Shown: one piece after another, positions 10,156-23,786 of the stretch | How the letters are laid out: the number at the start of each line of letters is the position of its first letter | Position numbering within the stretch: position 1 is the first letter of the stretch | Source of the DNA: Amaranthus tricolor | Taxonomy: Eukaryota; Streptophyta; Magnoliopsida; Caryophyllales; Amaranthaceae | DNA length: 64,000 nt | Direction: 5' to 3' | Assembly (NCBI RefSeq): GCF_026212465.1 | Contig: NC_080052.1 | Span: 14,390,686 to 14,454,685, forward strand | Made by a program: the position numbers and the translations under genes | Notes under the pieces: generated by a model | Databases searched by the model: none | Told to the model about the DNA's origin: nothing | Seen by the model: the letters and a program-made list of their open reading frames with translations, nothing else

Positions 10156-13100
10156 TCAAAAATAACTCAAAGCGCGCAAAATCCTACCGCTTCCTACCCC
10201 CCTTAAAAAGTTACGTCCCCGTAACTTACTAACCTGAGGAAAAAGGTACGGATACTTCTCTCGCATTGAAGGTTCTGTTTCCCAAGTTGCCTCTTGTGAT
10301 TGATGATTGGACCATAGAACCTTAACCATTGCAACATCTTTTCGTCGAGTACTGCGAACCTTTCTATCTAAAATCTGAACAGGTTGCTCTTCATAGGTGA
10401 GGCTTTCATCAAGTTCTAACGGTTCCGGGTCTAAGACATGCGAAGAAGCCGCAACATAACATTTTAACTGGGAGATATGAAAAACGTCATGAACCTTACC
10501 CAGCGCATTAGGTAACGCTAACCGGTAAGCTAACCTTCCAATCCGCTCCACAATATCATAGGGGCCAATGAAACGCGGGCTTAACTTCCCACGAGCACCA
10601 AAACGAACCACACCTCTCATCGGAGACACACGGAGTAGAACTTTGTCGCCCACTTCGTACTCATCAGGCCGACGTCGGAGATCGGCGTACGATTTTTGTC
10701 TATTCTGGGCTGCCTTCATTTTATCACGAATTAACTTTACTTTCTTAGTCATTTGCACAAGCATATCAGGTCCTAAGGTGACAGATTCAGTAAAATCATC
10801 CCAACATACAGGACTACGGCACTTACGACCATAAAGTGCTTCAAACGGAGCCATTTGAATTGTTGCCTGATAACTGTTATTATAAGAGAATTCCACTAAA
10901 TCCAAATGTTCATCCCATGAACCTTGCCATTCCATGGCTATTGCTCTCAACATGTCTTCTAGTATCTGATTGACACGTTCAGTCTGACCATCCGTCATAG
11001 GGTGAAAAGACGTGCTATGAAGAAGATTGGTTCCCAAAGCCTATTGTAATGACTTCCAAAAATGTGACAAGTATCGAGTATCACGATCAGAGACAATAGT
11101 ACGAGGTATTCCGTGATATCGAACAACGTATCTAATATAGGCACGAGCAAGTTGTTCCATATCCCACTTACAATTCATCGGAATAAACCTTGCAGACTTA
11201 GTAAGCCTATCCACAATCACCCAAAGAGTATCATTACCAGCCTTAGTTCGTGGCAACCCTAACACGAAATCCATAGATATGTCATCCCACTTCCATACCG
11301 GGACTTCCAGAGGTTGCAGTAACCCAGCTGGTCTTCGATGTTCACTTTTAACCTTTTGACACGTTAAACACTTGGAAACAAAATCTGCAATATTCTTTTT
11401 CATACCTGACCACCAAAACATACATTTTAAATCTTGATACATCTTATCTCCACCAGGATGAACCGAGTATCTAGAATAATGAGCTTCGTTCAATAATTTT
11501 TCCTTCAAGGAGTCACACCCATCCGGCACACACCACCGTCCTTTAAAACGAAGACTACCGTCCTCATGAATTGTAAAACCTTCAGCTTTCCCTTCACTGA
11601 TCTGCTCCCGAAGTTTAATGAACTTTGGGTCTTCCAGTTGCTTAGCCATAATCTCTTCGAAAAAGGTAGGTTGAATAGACAAGGCACTCAACTTGGCTTC
11701 CAATTCCCCTTCTTGGATTATCTCCAAGTTCATTCTCCCAAACTCCTTGCACAACTCCTCAGAGGTTATTAACGCTGAGACTGAATGCCTCGATTTTCTG
11801 CTCAAGGCATCAGCGACTACATTCGCACGGCCTTCGTGATATGAAATCTCCAAATCATAATCACTGATAAGTTCTAACCAACGTCGTTGGCGCAAATTCA
11901 ACTCGGATTGAGTGAACAAAAATTGCAAACTTTTATGATCCATAAAGACCTTGCATTTGACACCATAAAGGTAATGTCGCCAGATTTTCAATGCGAAAAC
12001 CACAGCCGCTAACTCCAAGTCATGTATTGGATAATTCACCTCATGAGTCCTTAGTTGACGTGAAGCATACGCCACCACCTTTCTATCTTGCATTAAAACA
12101 CAACCTAATCCATGTTTGGAAGCGTCACTGTAGACGGAGTATTCCAAGGATGGATCAGGTAAGGTCAACACAGGGGCTGTAGTTAACTTCTCCTTCAATA
12201 ACTGAAATGCCTTCTCACACTCCTCAGTCCATTCGAACTTCTTTTCCTTCTTCATCAAGGCTATCAGTGGACGAGCGATGCGAGAAAAGTCCTTCACAAA
12301 ACGACGATAGTATCCTGCTAATCCCAAGAAACTCCGGATATCTGTAACATTCCGAGGTGTAGACCAATCTCGAACAGCTGCTACTTTTGCCGGATCAACG
12401 GAAATTCCTTCCTTAGAAACAATGTGACCCAGAAAAGCCACTTGCTCTAACCAAAATTCACACTTCGAAAACTTAGCATACAACTGATTCTCTCGCAGAA
12501 TCTGCAAGACTATCCTTAAATGCTCTTGATGTTCTTCTTGGCTCTTGGAATATACCAAAATATCATCAATGAACACCACCACACACTTATCGAGGTACGC
12601 GTTAAAAACCCGATTCATCAACCCCATAAATGCTGCAGGTGCGTTGGTCAACCCAAAAGGCATCATGGTAAATTCGAAGTGTCCGTATCTGGTTCTAAAA
12701 GCTGATTTACTAATATCCTCCTCCTTGATACGTAACTGATGATACCCTGACCGCAGATCAATCTTGGAAAAGACTCCTACCCCTTGCAACTGATCAAAAA
12801 GATCATCGATCCGTGGTAATGGGTACTTATTCTTAACAGTGACCTTATTAAGTTCTCTGTAATCAATACAGAGACGCATCGTTCCGTCCTTTTTCCTTAC
12901 AAACAACACTGGGGCTCCCCAAGGCGACACACTGGGTCTTATATAACCCTTCTCTAACAACTCCTCCAATTGGACTTTCAATTCTTCCATCTCCTTTGGG
13001 GCCATTCGGTAAGGAGCTTTTGAAATTGGCCTTGTCCCAGGGATTAAATCAATCGAGAAATCCACATCTCTTCTTGGCGGCATACCAGGAAGTTCTTCTG

Positions 13101-14921
13101 GAAAAACATCTCTAAAATCACAGACTACTGGAATGTTCTCAAGCTGCAACTCCCGCTCCCCTACTTTACTTATACTACACAGAAACCACGGTTGCCCTTG
13201 CTTGATTAACTTTCTGACCTTCAATGAAGATACAATTTTTATCCTCGGTCCCTTAGGAAAACTCCTATATTTAACCTTCTCCCCCCTAGGTCCACTTAAA
13301 GTCACTAACTGTTCTTCACAATCTATTATCGCTTTGTATCTACTTAGCCAATCCATCCCAAGTATTACATTTAGATCATCCATTTCTAGAGAAAATAAAT
13401 TACTTGGAAATTATACTTTCCCTATCTTAACCGGCACTTCACGGAACAACGTATTAAAATGAAAAGTCTCCCCAGAAGGAGTAGAGACTGAAAAAGATGT
13501 TTCCTCGGAGTTCTCTAATTCTAAATCCTTAACTCTAGACTTTGAAACAAACGAGCACGATGTACCAGAATTAAAAAGTACTTTAACGGATTTTGTATTA
13601 ATACAGAACGTACCTATGACCACATCTGACGCCTGCGCTGCCTCCCTCGAGTTAACTGCTGAAAGCCTGCCGTCGTTCTGGGTAGAAGTAGTAACACCTC
13701 CTTGATTACCACGTTGGCTCGAAAAGAAATTCTCGTTTCTAGCATTTCCCAGTCGTTCCTGAACACCGGAGTTATTTCCCGGAAACCTAAGGTTTGAGGC
13801 ACCTCCCATGTTTCGGCCAAAACTTCCACCATTGTGATTCCCCCTTCCAGGTTCATTACTACTCCGTCCGTTAGTGAGTCTTTGTTGTTGGAAACCTCTA
13901 TGATTTCCCCCTTGCAACTCTTGTTGTCCTATGGGAGTATAACACTCGTACATTCTATGGCCCGGCTTACCACAGTAAGAACAGTCCACTAACGCACCCC
14001 AGCAGTCCCTTCCTGGGTGATTCTTTTGGCATCTCCTACAGTTGAAGATTCTTTCCTTCCCATTGCGATCATACAAAGGCTTCTGCATTCTAGCCTCTAG
14101 TCTCGAATTTCCCCCATTCTTGCTGTTTTGACCAGAATGGAAACCTTTCTCCTGAAAGCCTCCAAACGGTTTGTGCTTCTTAAATTGATTTTGGACTTGA
14201 TTACTCGCATTCGTATCATTCTGAAACACGGGTTCTTTTCTCTTTTCTCCGCTATGGCCCAACTTCTCTTTTTCCTTCCTGATAACATTCCAATCTGCGC
14301 AGCTCTCTTGTATAGCTGGTCTAACGTATCATATCTATCAGTCTCAATGTATTTTTGGATCTCATACGATAGACCTAACTCAAAACGCTGTATTTTCTTT
14401 CCCTCAGTTGGGACATCGTCAGGGCAAAACTTCAAGTATTCCATAAATTTCTGATAATATTCATCTACCGTTAGGTTTCCCATTTCGAACCTAGCAAACT
14501 CATTTGATTTGTCCTTCCTAACATGAGGCGGATAAAATTGGTCCCTTAACGCCCCCTTAAATCCTTCCCAGCTTAAGTCACCGTCGTTTTTTGATATCAA
14601 CCTCATCTTACTATGTGTCCACCAATAGTCAGCGTCTTCCACTAGAAAAAACGCGGCTTGGTCAACCATGAGCTCAGCAGGACATCTCACCACGCTAAAA
14701 AGCTTGTCAAATTCTCTCAGCCAGTTTTCCAACATAGAAGGTTCACCTTTTCCACTATAAGTCCAGGGTTTACTCTGGGCTATTCTCTTACTAATTGACG
14801 AAGCCTTTTCCTCCAAGGATTTTGGTCTCGGATTCCTTGCGCCAGCTAGGGCCTTAACTAAGTTTCGAAGCACGCGGTCAGAGTTTCCTCTTGGCACGGA
14901 CCTCCTCAAAAAGGGTGGCAT
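10156..14921 (-). pseudogene. Ty3-A gag-pol polyprotein, disrupted
   Basis: Gag starts MPPFLRRSVPRG at 14921. Compared with Ty3-C, a one-base deletion near 14285 shifts the frame. Two stops follow: a TAA after KIGKV (13411-13413) and a TAG after FWKSLQ (11041-11043). Domains in order are capsid, two zinc knuckles (NCRRC...HPGRDC and [14 protein letters not shown]), protease, RT with [10 protein letters not shown], and RNase H with [10 protein letters not shown]. Then come integrase with HPGG...CLTC zinc finger and DRLTKSARF, a GPY/F-like KLSPRFIGPY, and a chromodomain with VKVLWSNHQSQEATWE. The protease motif reads FNSGTS instead of FDSGAS, so the catalytic Asp is lost. Chromodomains of this group are thought to steer integration to heterochromatin. 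Confidence 0.92.
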
Positions 14922-15357
14922 GATGGCAGGTATACTGCATTAGGTTAAACAAGGTATGTAAATACATTTCTACAGCGTTTGTGGTTAAGGAGAAAAATTC
15001 ATTCTGTTATAGTTCTAAAATAAACAAGGTAGTAGCCCTAAAGGAAAAAAAAAAGGTTGAACAATGAGTCTATAATCAAATCTATTCATTTTTTCCTTAA
15101 ATACAATACTGAATCGATTCTAGTTACTAATGTTTAGACTTTTAAAACAAAATTCAAATTCAAAACATAATATCATATAGTTCCAATCTAAAAAGAATAC
15201 TTGGGTATAAATTCCCACATAATCATTGTTCAAATACTACAAAAGTCCGAGATAACCAACCAATTCACTTAACCAACAGGATAGTTCACAATTTATTCTA
15301 CTAAGGAACTAGACATACGAACTCGTACACATGCATAATCAAATAAAGTAAAAACAA
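14922..15357 (-). other. Spacer between acidic ORF and gag in Ty3-A
   Basis: 436 nt without a coding frame. The same spacer in Ty3-C is 433 nt (59878-60310). The two ORFs are therefore separate translation units on one genomic RNA, unless splicing intervenes. Confidence 0.6.
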
Positions 15358-16278
15358 TCAGGCAAATAAAGGCGACGCATCCAGACGGTCCTGATCCTCC
15401 ATGTATTGATCAGGGTCAAAATCAGCATCACCAGAGTCATCGCTAGACGCGCTATTGGAAACAGAAAGGGTTCCTACAGATAAGAAGTCACTCATAGTAA
15501 GTCGCGCTACGGAATCAGAAAGCTCTACAATTATTGGCTCAGGTGGTTCCTCCTCCCACATCATTTTCTCACTTTCTTCCTCACTCATGAGATCCTCTCG
15601 CCTCACTGGCCAACCCCCTAGAATAATTACCCCGCTATCATTATCACTCAACATTCCATCTCTATCAGCTAGTTCCCCCTCCTCATCAGCATTATATCCA
15701 TCCCCTAAGTTATCCTCATCAGGCTCTTCTACCACTCCTAAAGAATCCTCCTCCATAAATTCTCCCTGCTCCTCATCAGAATTTTCTTCGAAATCCTCCT
15801 CAAATTCTTCTTCTGGGTCCTCATCGGGGTCCTCCTCCGGGTCCTCTTCTGGATCCTCCTCGGGATCCTTCTCGAAATCCAACTCGTCGAAGATTATAAA
15901 TGGCACTGAGTTTGGGTTTACTACGGGAACATCCTCCTCATTACTATCTCTCCTTGCCCCACTAGGTTCTGGAACGTCAACTCCGTCCCGACCCTCAGTT
16001 TGCACTGCTCTTACCCTTCTGTCAACCTCTAGGTGAAACTGGTCACTCCTCTCTTTCAGTGCAATCATCTCCTCTTCCATTATTCTTTCATACACTAGTT
16101 TGGACTTTTTGTAGATCATTTCCATTCGTCGGGTGTAATCCAAATCACTTTCCCCCTCTTTTCTATCCCAAATTCCCAGAGCCTCTATTTCTGCCTAGGC
16201 TAGGGCATTAACTAAAGCTCTCCAGGGTTCCTCTCGGGTATTAATTCCCTCCTCGGCCGGTCTTTTTCTTTTATCCAT
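15358..16278 (-). pseudogene. Ty3-A acidic pre-gag ORF (306 codons, one internal stop)
   Basis: Unknown protein encoded between PBS and gag. The ATG at 16278 starts MDKRKRPAEEG, and the frame runs to TGA after ASPLFA. An in-frame TAG (16195-16197, codon 28) replaces a Trp codon kept in Ty3-C, so the family's original ORF was open. The first third is charged and probably helical (REEPWRALVNA, YERIMEEEMIALKER). The rest is strongly acidic with a DPEE/DPDE repeat around 15795-15885, ending in a Ser/Asp-rich tail. No zinc finger, protease or polymerase motif is present. It is not part of the usual chromovirus plan. Possible roles such as chromatin binding or a chaperone-like function are guesses. 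Confidence 0.7.
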
Positions 16279-16547
16279 GAAAAAAAGTAATAATTGAACT
16301 TCCTGACTCACAAAGAAAGAAAAGAAGACAATTAATTTCTGAGATAAGACAAAGATAGATAATTCAAAGCATCAGAGATATAAACACATAAATCCTATCA
16401 TGCACACATCAAAGTTATCCATGACATCATGCTTAAAGACACCAAGCACAACACATCATATCCCCTTAATGTCTACCCCTTTTACTCTCGTCAAATTTTT
16501 TTTTTCTACGTTAGTCTATCGGTACAGATAAATAACACTAAATAAAA

Positions 16548-16564
16548 CTCCCGCTCTGATACCA
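16548..16564 (-). other. Ty3-A primer binding site (tRNA-iMet)
   Basis: The minus strand reads TGGTATCAGAGCGGGAG two bases inside the 5' LTR. TGGTATCAGAGC is the standard plant site complementary to the 3' end of initiator methionine tRNA. Confidence 0.9.
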
Positions 16565-18207
16565 GTTGTAACATCTTGGAATAACTCGGGTCGTACGAAA
16601 AGAGAAGATGACCTTTTAAAAACAAGACAACTATAATCCGAGTCAAACCGGGATGTTAGAAAACAGTTTTAAACGGGTTTGAAATTAAGGAAAACGTGCG
16701 GATCGAGTTCTATTAGCGTTATTATGAACTACTAGATAATAAGAAATTCTTAGCAGCGGATAACAACGAAAAGTTAAATCTACTTATTACAACTTGAGAA
16801 CGAAAATCGCCTCATAAAAACCAAATGTTCTTAAACTAAATTTTGAAGTTCTTATTAAGACTTCTCTATCCTAATAATTTATTTCTTCAAGGGACAATCC
16901 TCACTCCCCAGACCTGCAACTTAACTTAGTGCTAGTCATTGCCCAGATAGGTAACAACATCATCGCAGGGTCGTTAAGACCAAAAGTACACGTCAGCAAA
17001 CATCGCATAGCAAATAAATAATAATGTAAGAGAAAGTTTTAATTTATTAGCTGACAATTCACAGAACCTTATGCTTCGATCATGCTTATTAAGAATAATT
17101 ATTTTCATGTAATAGTTAGTCAGCCATACTGCTGTACTATCCAGCCATACTACCGGTACACCCAAACTCCATAAGTGAGACAATACATTAGGGGGAGCTA
17201 ACCCCTAAGCAAGTCTCTACCATAGACACTCGCCTTACTTCGGTTCCTATGGTTAAGTATGCATACCCCCGCGGTGGCTCATAATGCCCTCATATACCGC
17301 GAGTAATTCATTTCCACCAATTGACGTCATACTACGTCCACTTTAAAGTTAGTGAGGTCATACTACCTCTGCTTATCAAAACAATGTATAAAAAAAATTA
17401 TTGATTCGAAAGATAACATTATCCGTACTATATATCCATGCTTTACTTTTGTATACCATTAATATATGATACATCGGACTAATGCGAACCACGCTGCGTG
17501 TACATACCTTAAGCAAGATAACCAACTCACAAGCGTCTTAATCAATTCCCGGTCACGAATCGACTTCCTACAAGGTTCAATCGTATTCGGGAAATAAGCA
17601 CACATACACATTTTCCTCAAATCATCCAACATACACATATTCAATCACATCCATACCTAGAATACTACACACAATCATGAACATCTATCACATACTATAA
17701 CATGATAAATACACAAAACAGGACAGCCTATATAATCTGTCCAGAAACTCAACTTAAAATTGTTAAATTGAAAATCCGACTTCACTGTTGCGTCCGGAAG
17801 GCGTCAAAACCCCGGGTACCAATTTTCATAATTTATAACATAGTATAAGTATTTTTAACTCAATTTCAAAGCCAAAAAATGTTCCAAAAACACATTTTTT
17901 TCACCATTTTCAAAACCTACGGGATTTTGTCATTCCATCATTTTTTTTATCACAAAAATATAAATATCAATGCTTTATGTCCTATTAAATCTAAACAACA
18001 AAATTTACATAAAAATAAATTTTAATGAATTATTATTATATATTTTTTTTCAATATAATTCTTTTTACACAAATGTTTTCACACATACACATCACATATA
18101 TACATGTATATATTTCTTTTTACCAACATTATAAATTCCTTCTACTAATCAATAAAAAAAAATAAATTCCTAACACCACATACATTTTTTTTTTTCTATG
18201 AACATCC

Positions 18208-18366
<159 letters not shown>

Positions 18367-18968
18367 CAATCATCCATCAAACAATTTCTTCACACATATG
18401 TAAACATAACCAAAACCCTAAAAAAAACATACATCAATTTAGATAGAAAATACATCATACTTTCACACATGAATTTTTAAATCATGAACAAATCATAAAC
18501 TATAAAATAACACACATAAAAATCATAGAAATTTAAATTAAAATTTAAAAAATAAAAACTAGATTAAGAATTACTCACAATTGCTCAAGAACAAAACACC
18601 AAAATTGATGAACCAAAGGTGATTTAGGCGTGAGGATTAGAGAGTTTTTGGGAGTGTTTTCTTACTTGCATATGGTTTTGAAATGAAGGATGTAAGGTAA
18701 GGAATTAATTAAGGAATTATAGGATTTAATTGTGATAATTTCCTTAACCATTCAATTACCAAAATGGAAGTTATAATCTTCCCCCAAAATCTTCCTATGG
18801 CTGGCCAACACCCATTCACATTCCCATTTTTTTTTTTTTTTTGAAATTAAAGATAGATTAGGAAAAAGGTTTGGACTTAAAATGGTTTTATTTGCCTTAA
18901 AAGTTGAAGTCTCATGATTTAACCTACTAACAAAATAAATAATAAAAAGAAATATATTTTTCTAAAAA

Positions 18969-18969
<1 letters not shown>

Positions 18970-19045
<76 letters not shown>
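18970..19045. repeat. (AAT)n microsatellite inside LTR
   Basis: About 25 AAT units, longer than the matching tract in the partner LTR. Confidence 0.95.
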
Positions 19046-19100
19046 TTACTAGCAAATCATTTAATATATCGGAAAAAAAATATCGGGGTGTTACATTCTA

Positions 19101-19905
19101 CAATAAGAATCGAGAAATTTACTGGGAAAAATAGCTTCGGGTTGTGGCAAATAAATATGAAGGCTCTATTGAAACAGTAGCAAATCTGGTGTCCGTTGGC
19201 TCCAAAGACTACTACTGCGGGGTCGGAAGACGGATTAAGTAACGAGCAATTGGCAGTAATGGAGGAAAAGGCTCATTCTACCATTTTGCTAAGTTTGGAT
19301 GATCGTATCATCACAGAGGTCGCTGATCAGGCTACAGCGGCAGAATTATGGATGACATTAGAGTCATTGTATATGACTAAGTCGCCGACCAACAAATTAT
19401 TGTTGAAGCAGCAGTTGCTCAGCCTCCGAATGCAGTCAGGTACTCCCTTAGGGGAACATCTTGAAAAACTTAACTCTATTTTATTGGATTTGCGTAACTT
19501 AGATGTTAAAATAAATGATGAGTATGCTGTGTTGATTTTACTTTTGTCTCTACCGTCTAGCTATGAGAGTTTTTTGAGTCTTTTGTTGTTGGTAAAGACT
19601 CTCTAACCCTAGAAGAAGTGAAAGCAGCACTTCATACTAGGGAACTTCGTCAGAAAGCTATAGGTGATAACGGGGAGAGTGGCAGTGGGTTGTTTGTTAA
19701 GTCCGAGAAATCTAAAAAGAGGCAGGGGGTTAACAAGGGCAACAATACTGGGTCGAGTGCTGGAAACAACAATGAGAGATCTAATAAGACTGCAAGGAAG
19801 ACCTGTTATTACTGTAAGAAATCGGGTCACTTTAGGGCTAATTGTCCGGTGAGAAAGGGTAATTCCCAAGCTGCTGTAGTTGAGGAAAAAACCGAAGGGG
19901 AACTA
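19101..19905 (+). pseudogene. Copia-A gag, disrupted
   Basis: Continues the gag begun at about 7506 (MARDS before the Ty3-A insertion). A UBN2-type capsid region shows IRIEKFTGKNSFGLWQ, then LWMTLESLYMTKSPTNKLLLKQQL. A stop interrupts near 19177 and a frame change follows SLLLL at about 19605. A zinc knuckle CYYCKKSGHFRANC lies at about 19804-19845. Gag packages element RNA into virus-like particles. This copy is inactive. Confidence 0.85.
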
Positions 19906-19909
19906 TAAT

Positions 19910-22900
19910 TCTGAGGAAGACTTGGCATTAGTGAATTCTGCTAAGTCTGGGGATCTTTATGATGATTAAGTTCTAGTTTCGGGGTGTTCGTTCCATATGA
20001 GTCCGCGTCAAGACTGGTTTGACACATATAAGTCTTGCAATGGGGGTAAAGTTATTGTAGGTAACAATGCACCTTGTAAGATTACGGGTATTGCGTCAAT
20101 GAGGTTGAGGACTAGTGATGGGCGAAAGTTGACATTGACTAGGGTGGGGCATGTCCCTACTTTGGGGAAGAATTTGATTTCATTAGGTTCCTTGGATGAT
20201 TTGGGATACAATGGAGTGTTTTCGGATGGGGAGCTGTCCATTTATCGAGGTTCGGAGTTGGTACTTAAGGGTATCAAGAGGAACACCCTCTATGTCTTTG
20301 AGGGTGTCACACTGTCTAGTTCTGCGGTTTGCGCATCGGTGTCTCACCAGGAGATGACCAAGATTTGGCACATGAGGCTTGGTCATATGGGGGAGACGGG
20401 GATGCAGCTATTGTCTAAGAGGGGTCGACTATCCGGGATCAATGTTTCCATCCTTTAATTTTGTGACCATTGTGTGTTTGGGAAGAAAAATAGGTCAAAG
20501 TTCAGCAAGGGTGCTCACTTTATTGATGATGTGCTTGATTATATCCATTCAGATTGCTGGGGTCTATCTAGGGTTGAAGGTATGGGAGGTTTCCACTACT
20601 TTGTGTCATTTGTAGATGACAAGTCCCGATACACATGACTTTGGTTGCTTAAGTTAAAGGATGAGGCTTTTATGGCTTTTAAGCAATGGAAAGCTTTGGT
20701 GGAGAATCGACAGGGTAGGAAGATCAATAAGCTATGAACAGACAATGGGCTAGAATTTTGCAAAGAGGACACCACAGCAAAGCGGGTTAATTAGACACTG
20801 CTTGAGAGAGTTCGATGCATGCTCTCTAATGCAGGGCTTGGGAGGAGGTATTGGAGTGAAGCTGTGATGACAGCTTGTTATATCATCAATAGGGGTCCTC
20901 ATTCAGGATTTGACTTCAAAATCCGGTTTGAGATCTAGAGTGGTAGGTTTCCTAGTTTCTATAATTTGAAAATTTTTGGCGGTGTTGCTTATTATCATGT
21001 TAGTGAGGGTGATCTGGATCCACGAGCCAAGACGGGGTGTTTTTTATTAGGTACGGTGATGGTGTGAAGGGGTTTAGGATCTATTCACCTTCGGAGGGTC
21101 GAGTGATTCTTAGTAGGGATGTGACTTTTAACGAGAGCACAATGTATTCCAAGAAGAGTTCGGAGTCTTCTGATTTAGGGAAGAAAGGGGATAACATACT
21201 ACAGACAGATGGGATGCTTGAGGTACATCAATCATCCATTGCTGATTTACCTCAAGTGCAGTTTATTGATGATGATGCTGAGGTTCCAGTGCCGTACTCC
21301 TGAACCTAAGGTTGTTCCATCTTCTCCTACTTCTGGGGAGGATGTGGAGTAGTCTAATCATGGGTCATCTAGTCAATCTGACACCATTCTTGATAGACCT
21401 AGACAAGTTATCAAGAAGCCTGTTAGGTTGATTGAAGAGATGGAAGGAAGAAATTGCTTTGTTGAGAATTTGACAGGTTATGCATTGAGTGTAATTGATG
21501 ATGTAGAGTCATATGAACCTGCCACGTATAAACAAGCAATTAGTTGTAGTGAGTCGGCGCAATGGCTTGCTGCAATGGGTGAAGAGATGCAGTTTCTTTA
21601 TAAGAACAGAGTGTGGGAACTTGTGAAGGTACCAGAGGGGAGGAAGCTTGTAGAGTGCAAGTGGATTTTTAAGAAGGAAGAAGGGTCATCTGAATCTGAG
21701 AAAGTTCATTTTAACGCTAGGCTAGTTGCAAAGGGGTTCAGTCAGGTAGAAGGGGTTGACTTTGTGAAGATATTCTCACCGGTGGTTCGACATACTTCTA
21801 TTCGTGTGCTGGAGTAGCTAGATGTTAAGACAGCTTTCCTTCATGGTGATTTAGAGGAGTAGATTTTGATGAAGCGGCCCGAGGGATTCGAGATTCCAGG
21901 GAAAGAGCACTAAGCATCCAGATTGCTAAAGGCATTGTATGGACTTAAGCAATCCCCTCGGCAGTGGTATAGGAGGTTTGATTCTTTTATGGTTTCACAT
22001 GGTTTTGATAAGAACTCGTATGATTGCTGTGTGTATCATAATAAGTTAGATAATGGCTCCTTGATTTATCTACTGTTATATGTTGATGACATGCTTGTTG
22101 TCACAGAGAATAAATCTGATGTTGCTAGACTTAAAGAGTTGCTTAGCTCAGAATTTGACATGAAAGATTTGAGTCCAGCTAAGAAGATTTTGGGTATGGA
22201 GATCTATAGGGATCGGGCTACGGGTAAGCTTTTCTTGACTTAGAAAATTTACATCAAAAAGATTTTGTCTCGTTTTGGGATGGAGAAATCGAAGACCATA
22301 AGTACACCAACATCTGTGAGCTGCAAATTATCTTTGTCTATGTCACCTCAAACTGAGGACGAGTTGGCGTATATGTCTAGGGTTCCTTATGCTAATGCAG
22401 TTGGTTGTTTGATGTATGCTATGGTCTGTATTAGGCCGGATATTAAGCACACTGTTAGTTTTGTAAGTAGGTTTATGTCTCAACCTGGGAGAGAGCACCG
22501 GCAAGGGTGAAATGGATTTTTTGCTATTTGAGAGGGACAACTGATATTGGTCTTGTGTATGGGAATGGTAAAAGGAGTGTTTGGTAACTGGGTACAATGA
22601 TTCTAATTATGCAGTTGATGTGGATGGCAGGAGGTCGGTGACCGGGTATGTGTTTACTTTGGGTAGTTCTGTGGTTAGTTGAAGTCTACATTGCAGTCTT
22701 CGGTTACGTTGTCTACTACAGAAGCTGAGTACATGGCTTTAACTTCTACAGCTAAGGATTCTATATGGCTCAAAGGCCTTGTAGGTGAACTGGGTATTGC
22801 ACAGGATTTTGCTGCGGTGTATTGTGATAGTCTAAGTGCCATTTGCTTAGCTAAAGACCAATTGCACCATGATTGGACACATTGATGTTAGGTATCATTT

Positions 22901-23040
22901 CTTGCGTACTGAAAAGAGGGTAAAGGTAAAGAAGATCGGGACCGCTGACAACCCAACTGATTTCCTTACTAAGTCTGTTCCGTTTAGTAAGTTTAAATAT
23001 TTCTTATACTTGCTAAATATTGATTACTATGTGATGTAGT
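19910..23040 (+). pseudogene. Copia-A pol (protease, integrase, RT, RNase H), heavily decayed
   Basis: The protease motif reads VSGCSFHMSP, so the catalytic Asp is replaced by Val, and a stop lies just before it. GAG-pre-integrase follows with IWHMRLGHMGETGM (about 20365). Integrase at 20450-21000 is broken by stops and appears internally shortened. RT runs 21428-22250 with WKWIFKKEEG-like sequence, LYGLKQSPRQWYRRFD and YVDDMLV. RNase H runs 22265-23035 with STTEAEYMAL and the CDSLSAICLAKD box. Many stops show that it cannot make enzyme. Confidence 0.88.
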
Positions 23041-23324
23041 AGGCCCTTAGGGGCAGTGTTGGGGAGCTCCTGTTGTAGGCATGTTGGCCTTAAGGTGGAG
23101 CTTGCCTGGGGCTTGTAATGCAGGTGGAGCATTATGAGTTGTTATACTTGGTGATAAGTATTTGATGGGTCTTGGTTGGAGACTGGTCGGGATGACTTTT
23201 GGTTGAAGACTTATCGGGATGTACGGCTTATGCATGAGCTTTGCATTGAGTTTTGGCTTGAGATATGTTCACTATGTGTTGGTGAGATCGTGCGCTGACT
23301 ACGAGTTCTCGTCAAGGTGGAGAT

Positions 23325-23786
23325 TATTGAGTATGGTGACTCCAACTAGTAGCACCAGGGAGTGGTGAAGAAGATGAATCAAGAGAAGAGTCATGGAAGA
23401 GCTGAAATATGAGCCCACGGGGCGCGGAGAAGCCCGTAGGGCGCGGAGTGCGGTCTATCTTCCTTTTGCAACTCGCGTAGTTGTACACGTCTCGCGAAAT
23501 GGCGGTTTCTGTTCATGGGAGGTGTCTTTCGGGTCGGTTACTTTGTGTTTATTATGTAATGACTTCCTTTTTCTGGGCATTAGTATATAAACTCCCATTT
23601 TAGGGTTAACACATTATGATTCACAAATTGAGAGAGATCACAAAGAGAGCCATTATTATTTGTGAGTGATTATAATTCATCTTGTAAATTCTCTGTGATT
23701 ATAGTGAAATTATTTGATCTCGATGCTGGTGGACGTAGGTATCACATTGATAGTGAACCACGTTAAATCTCTTGTGTCATTTTTGG
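23325..23786 (+). repeat. Copia-A 3' LTR, 3'-truncated
   Basis: Begins TATTGAGTATGG after the purine tract AAGGTGGAGAT. It matches 6911-7376 up to TTGTGTCATTT, after which the similarity stops abruptly. Confidence 0.8.

Noticed and set aside
10568..10834. Plus-strand frame of 88 codons
   Set aside because: It is antisense to the Ty3-A integrase C-terminus and has no independent support.
15455..16036. A 193-codon Ser-rich open frame on the + strand
   Set aside because: It is the antisense of the acidic pre-gag ORF. GAx-rich codons on the opposite strand give Ser/Phe-rich, stop-poor frames.
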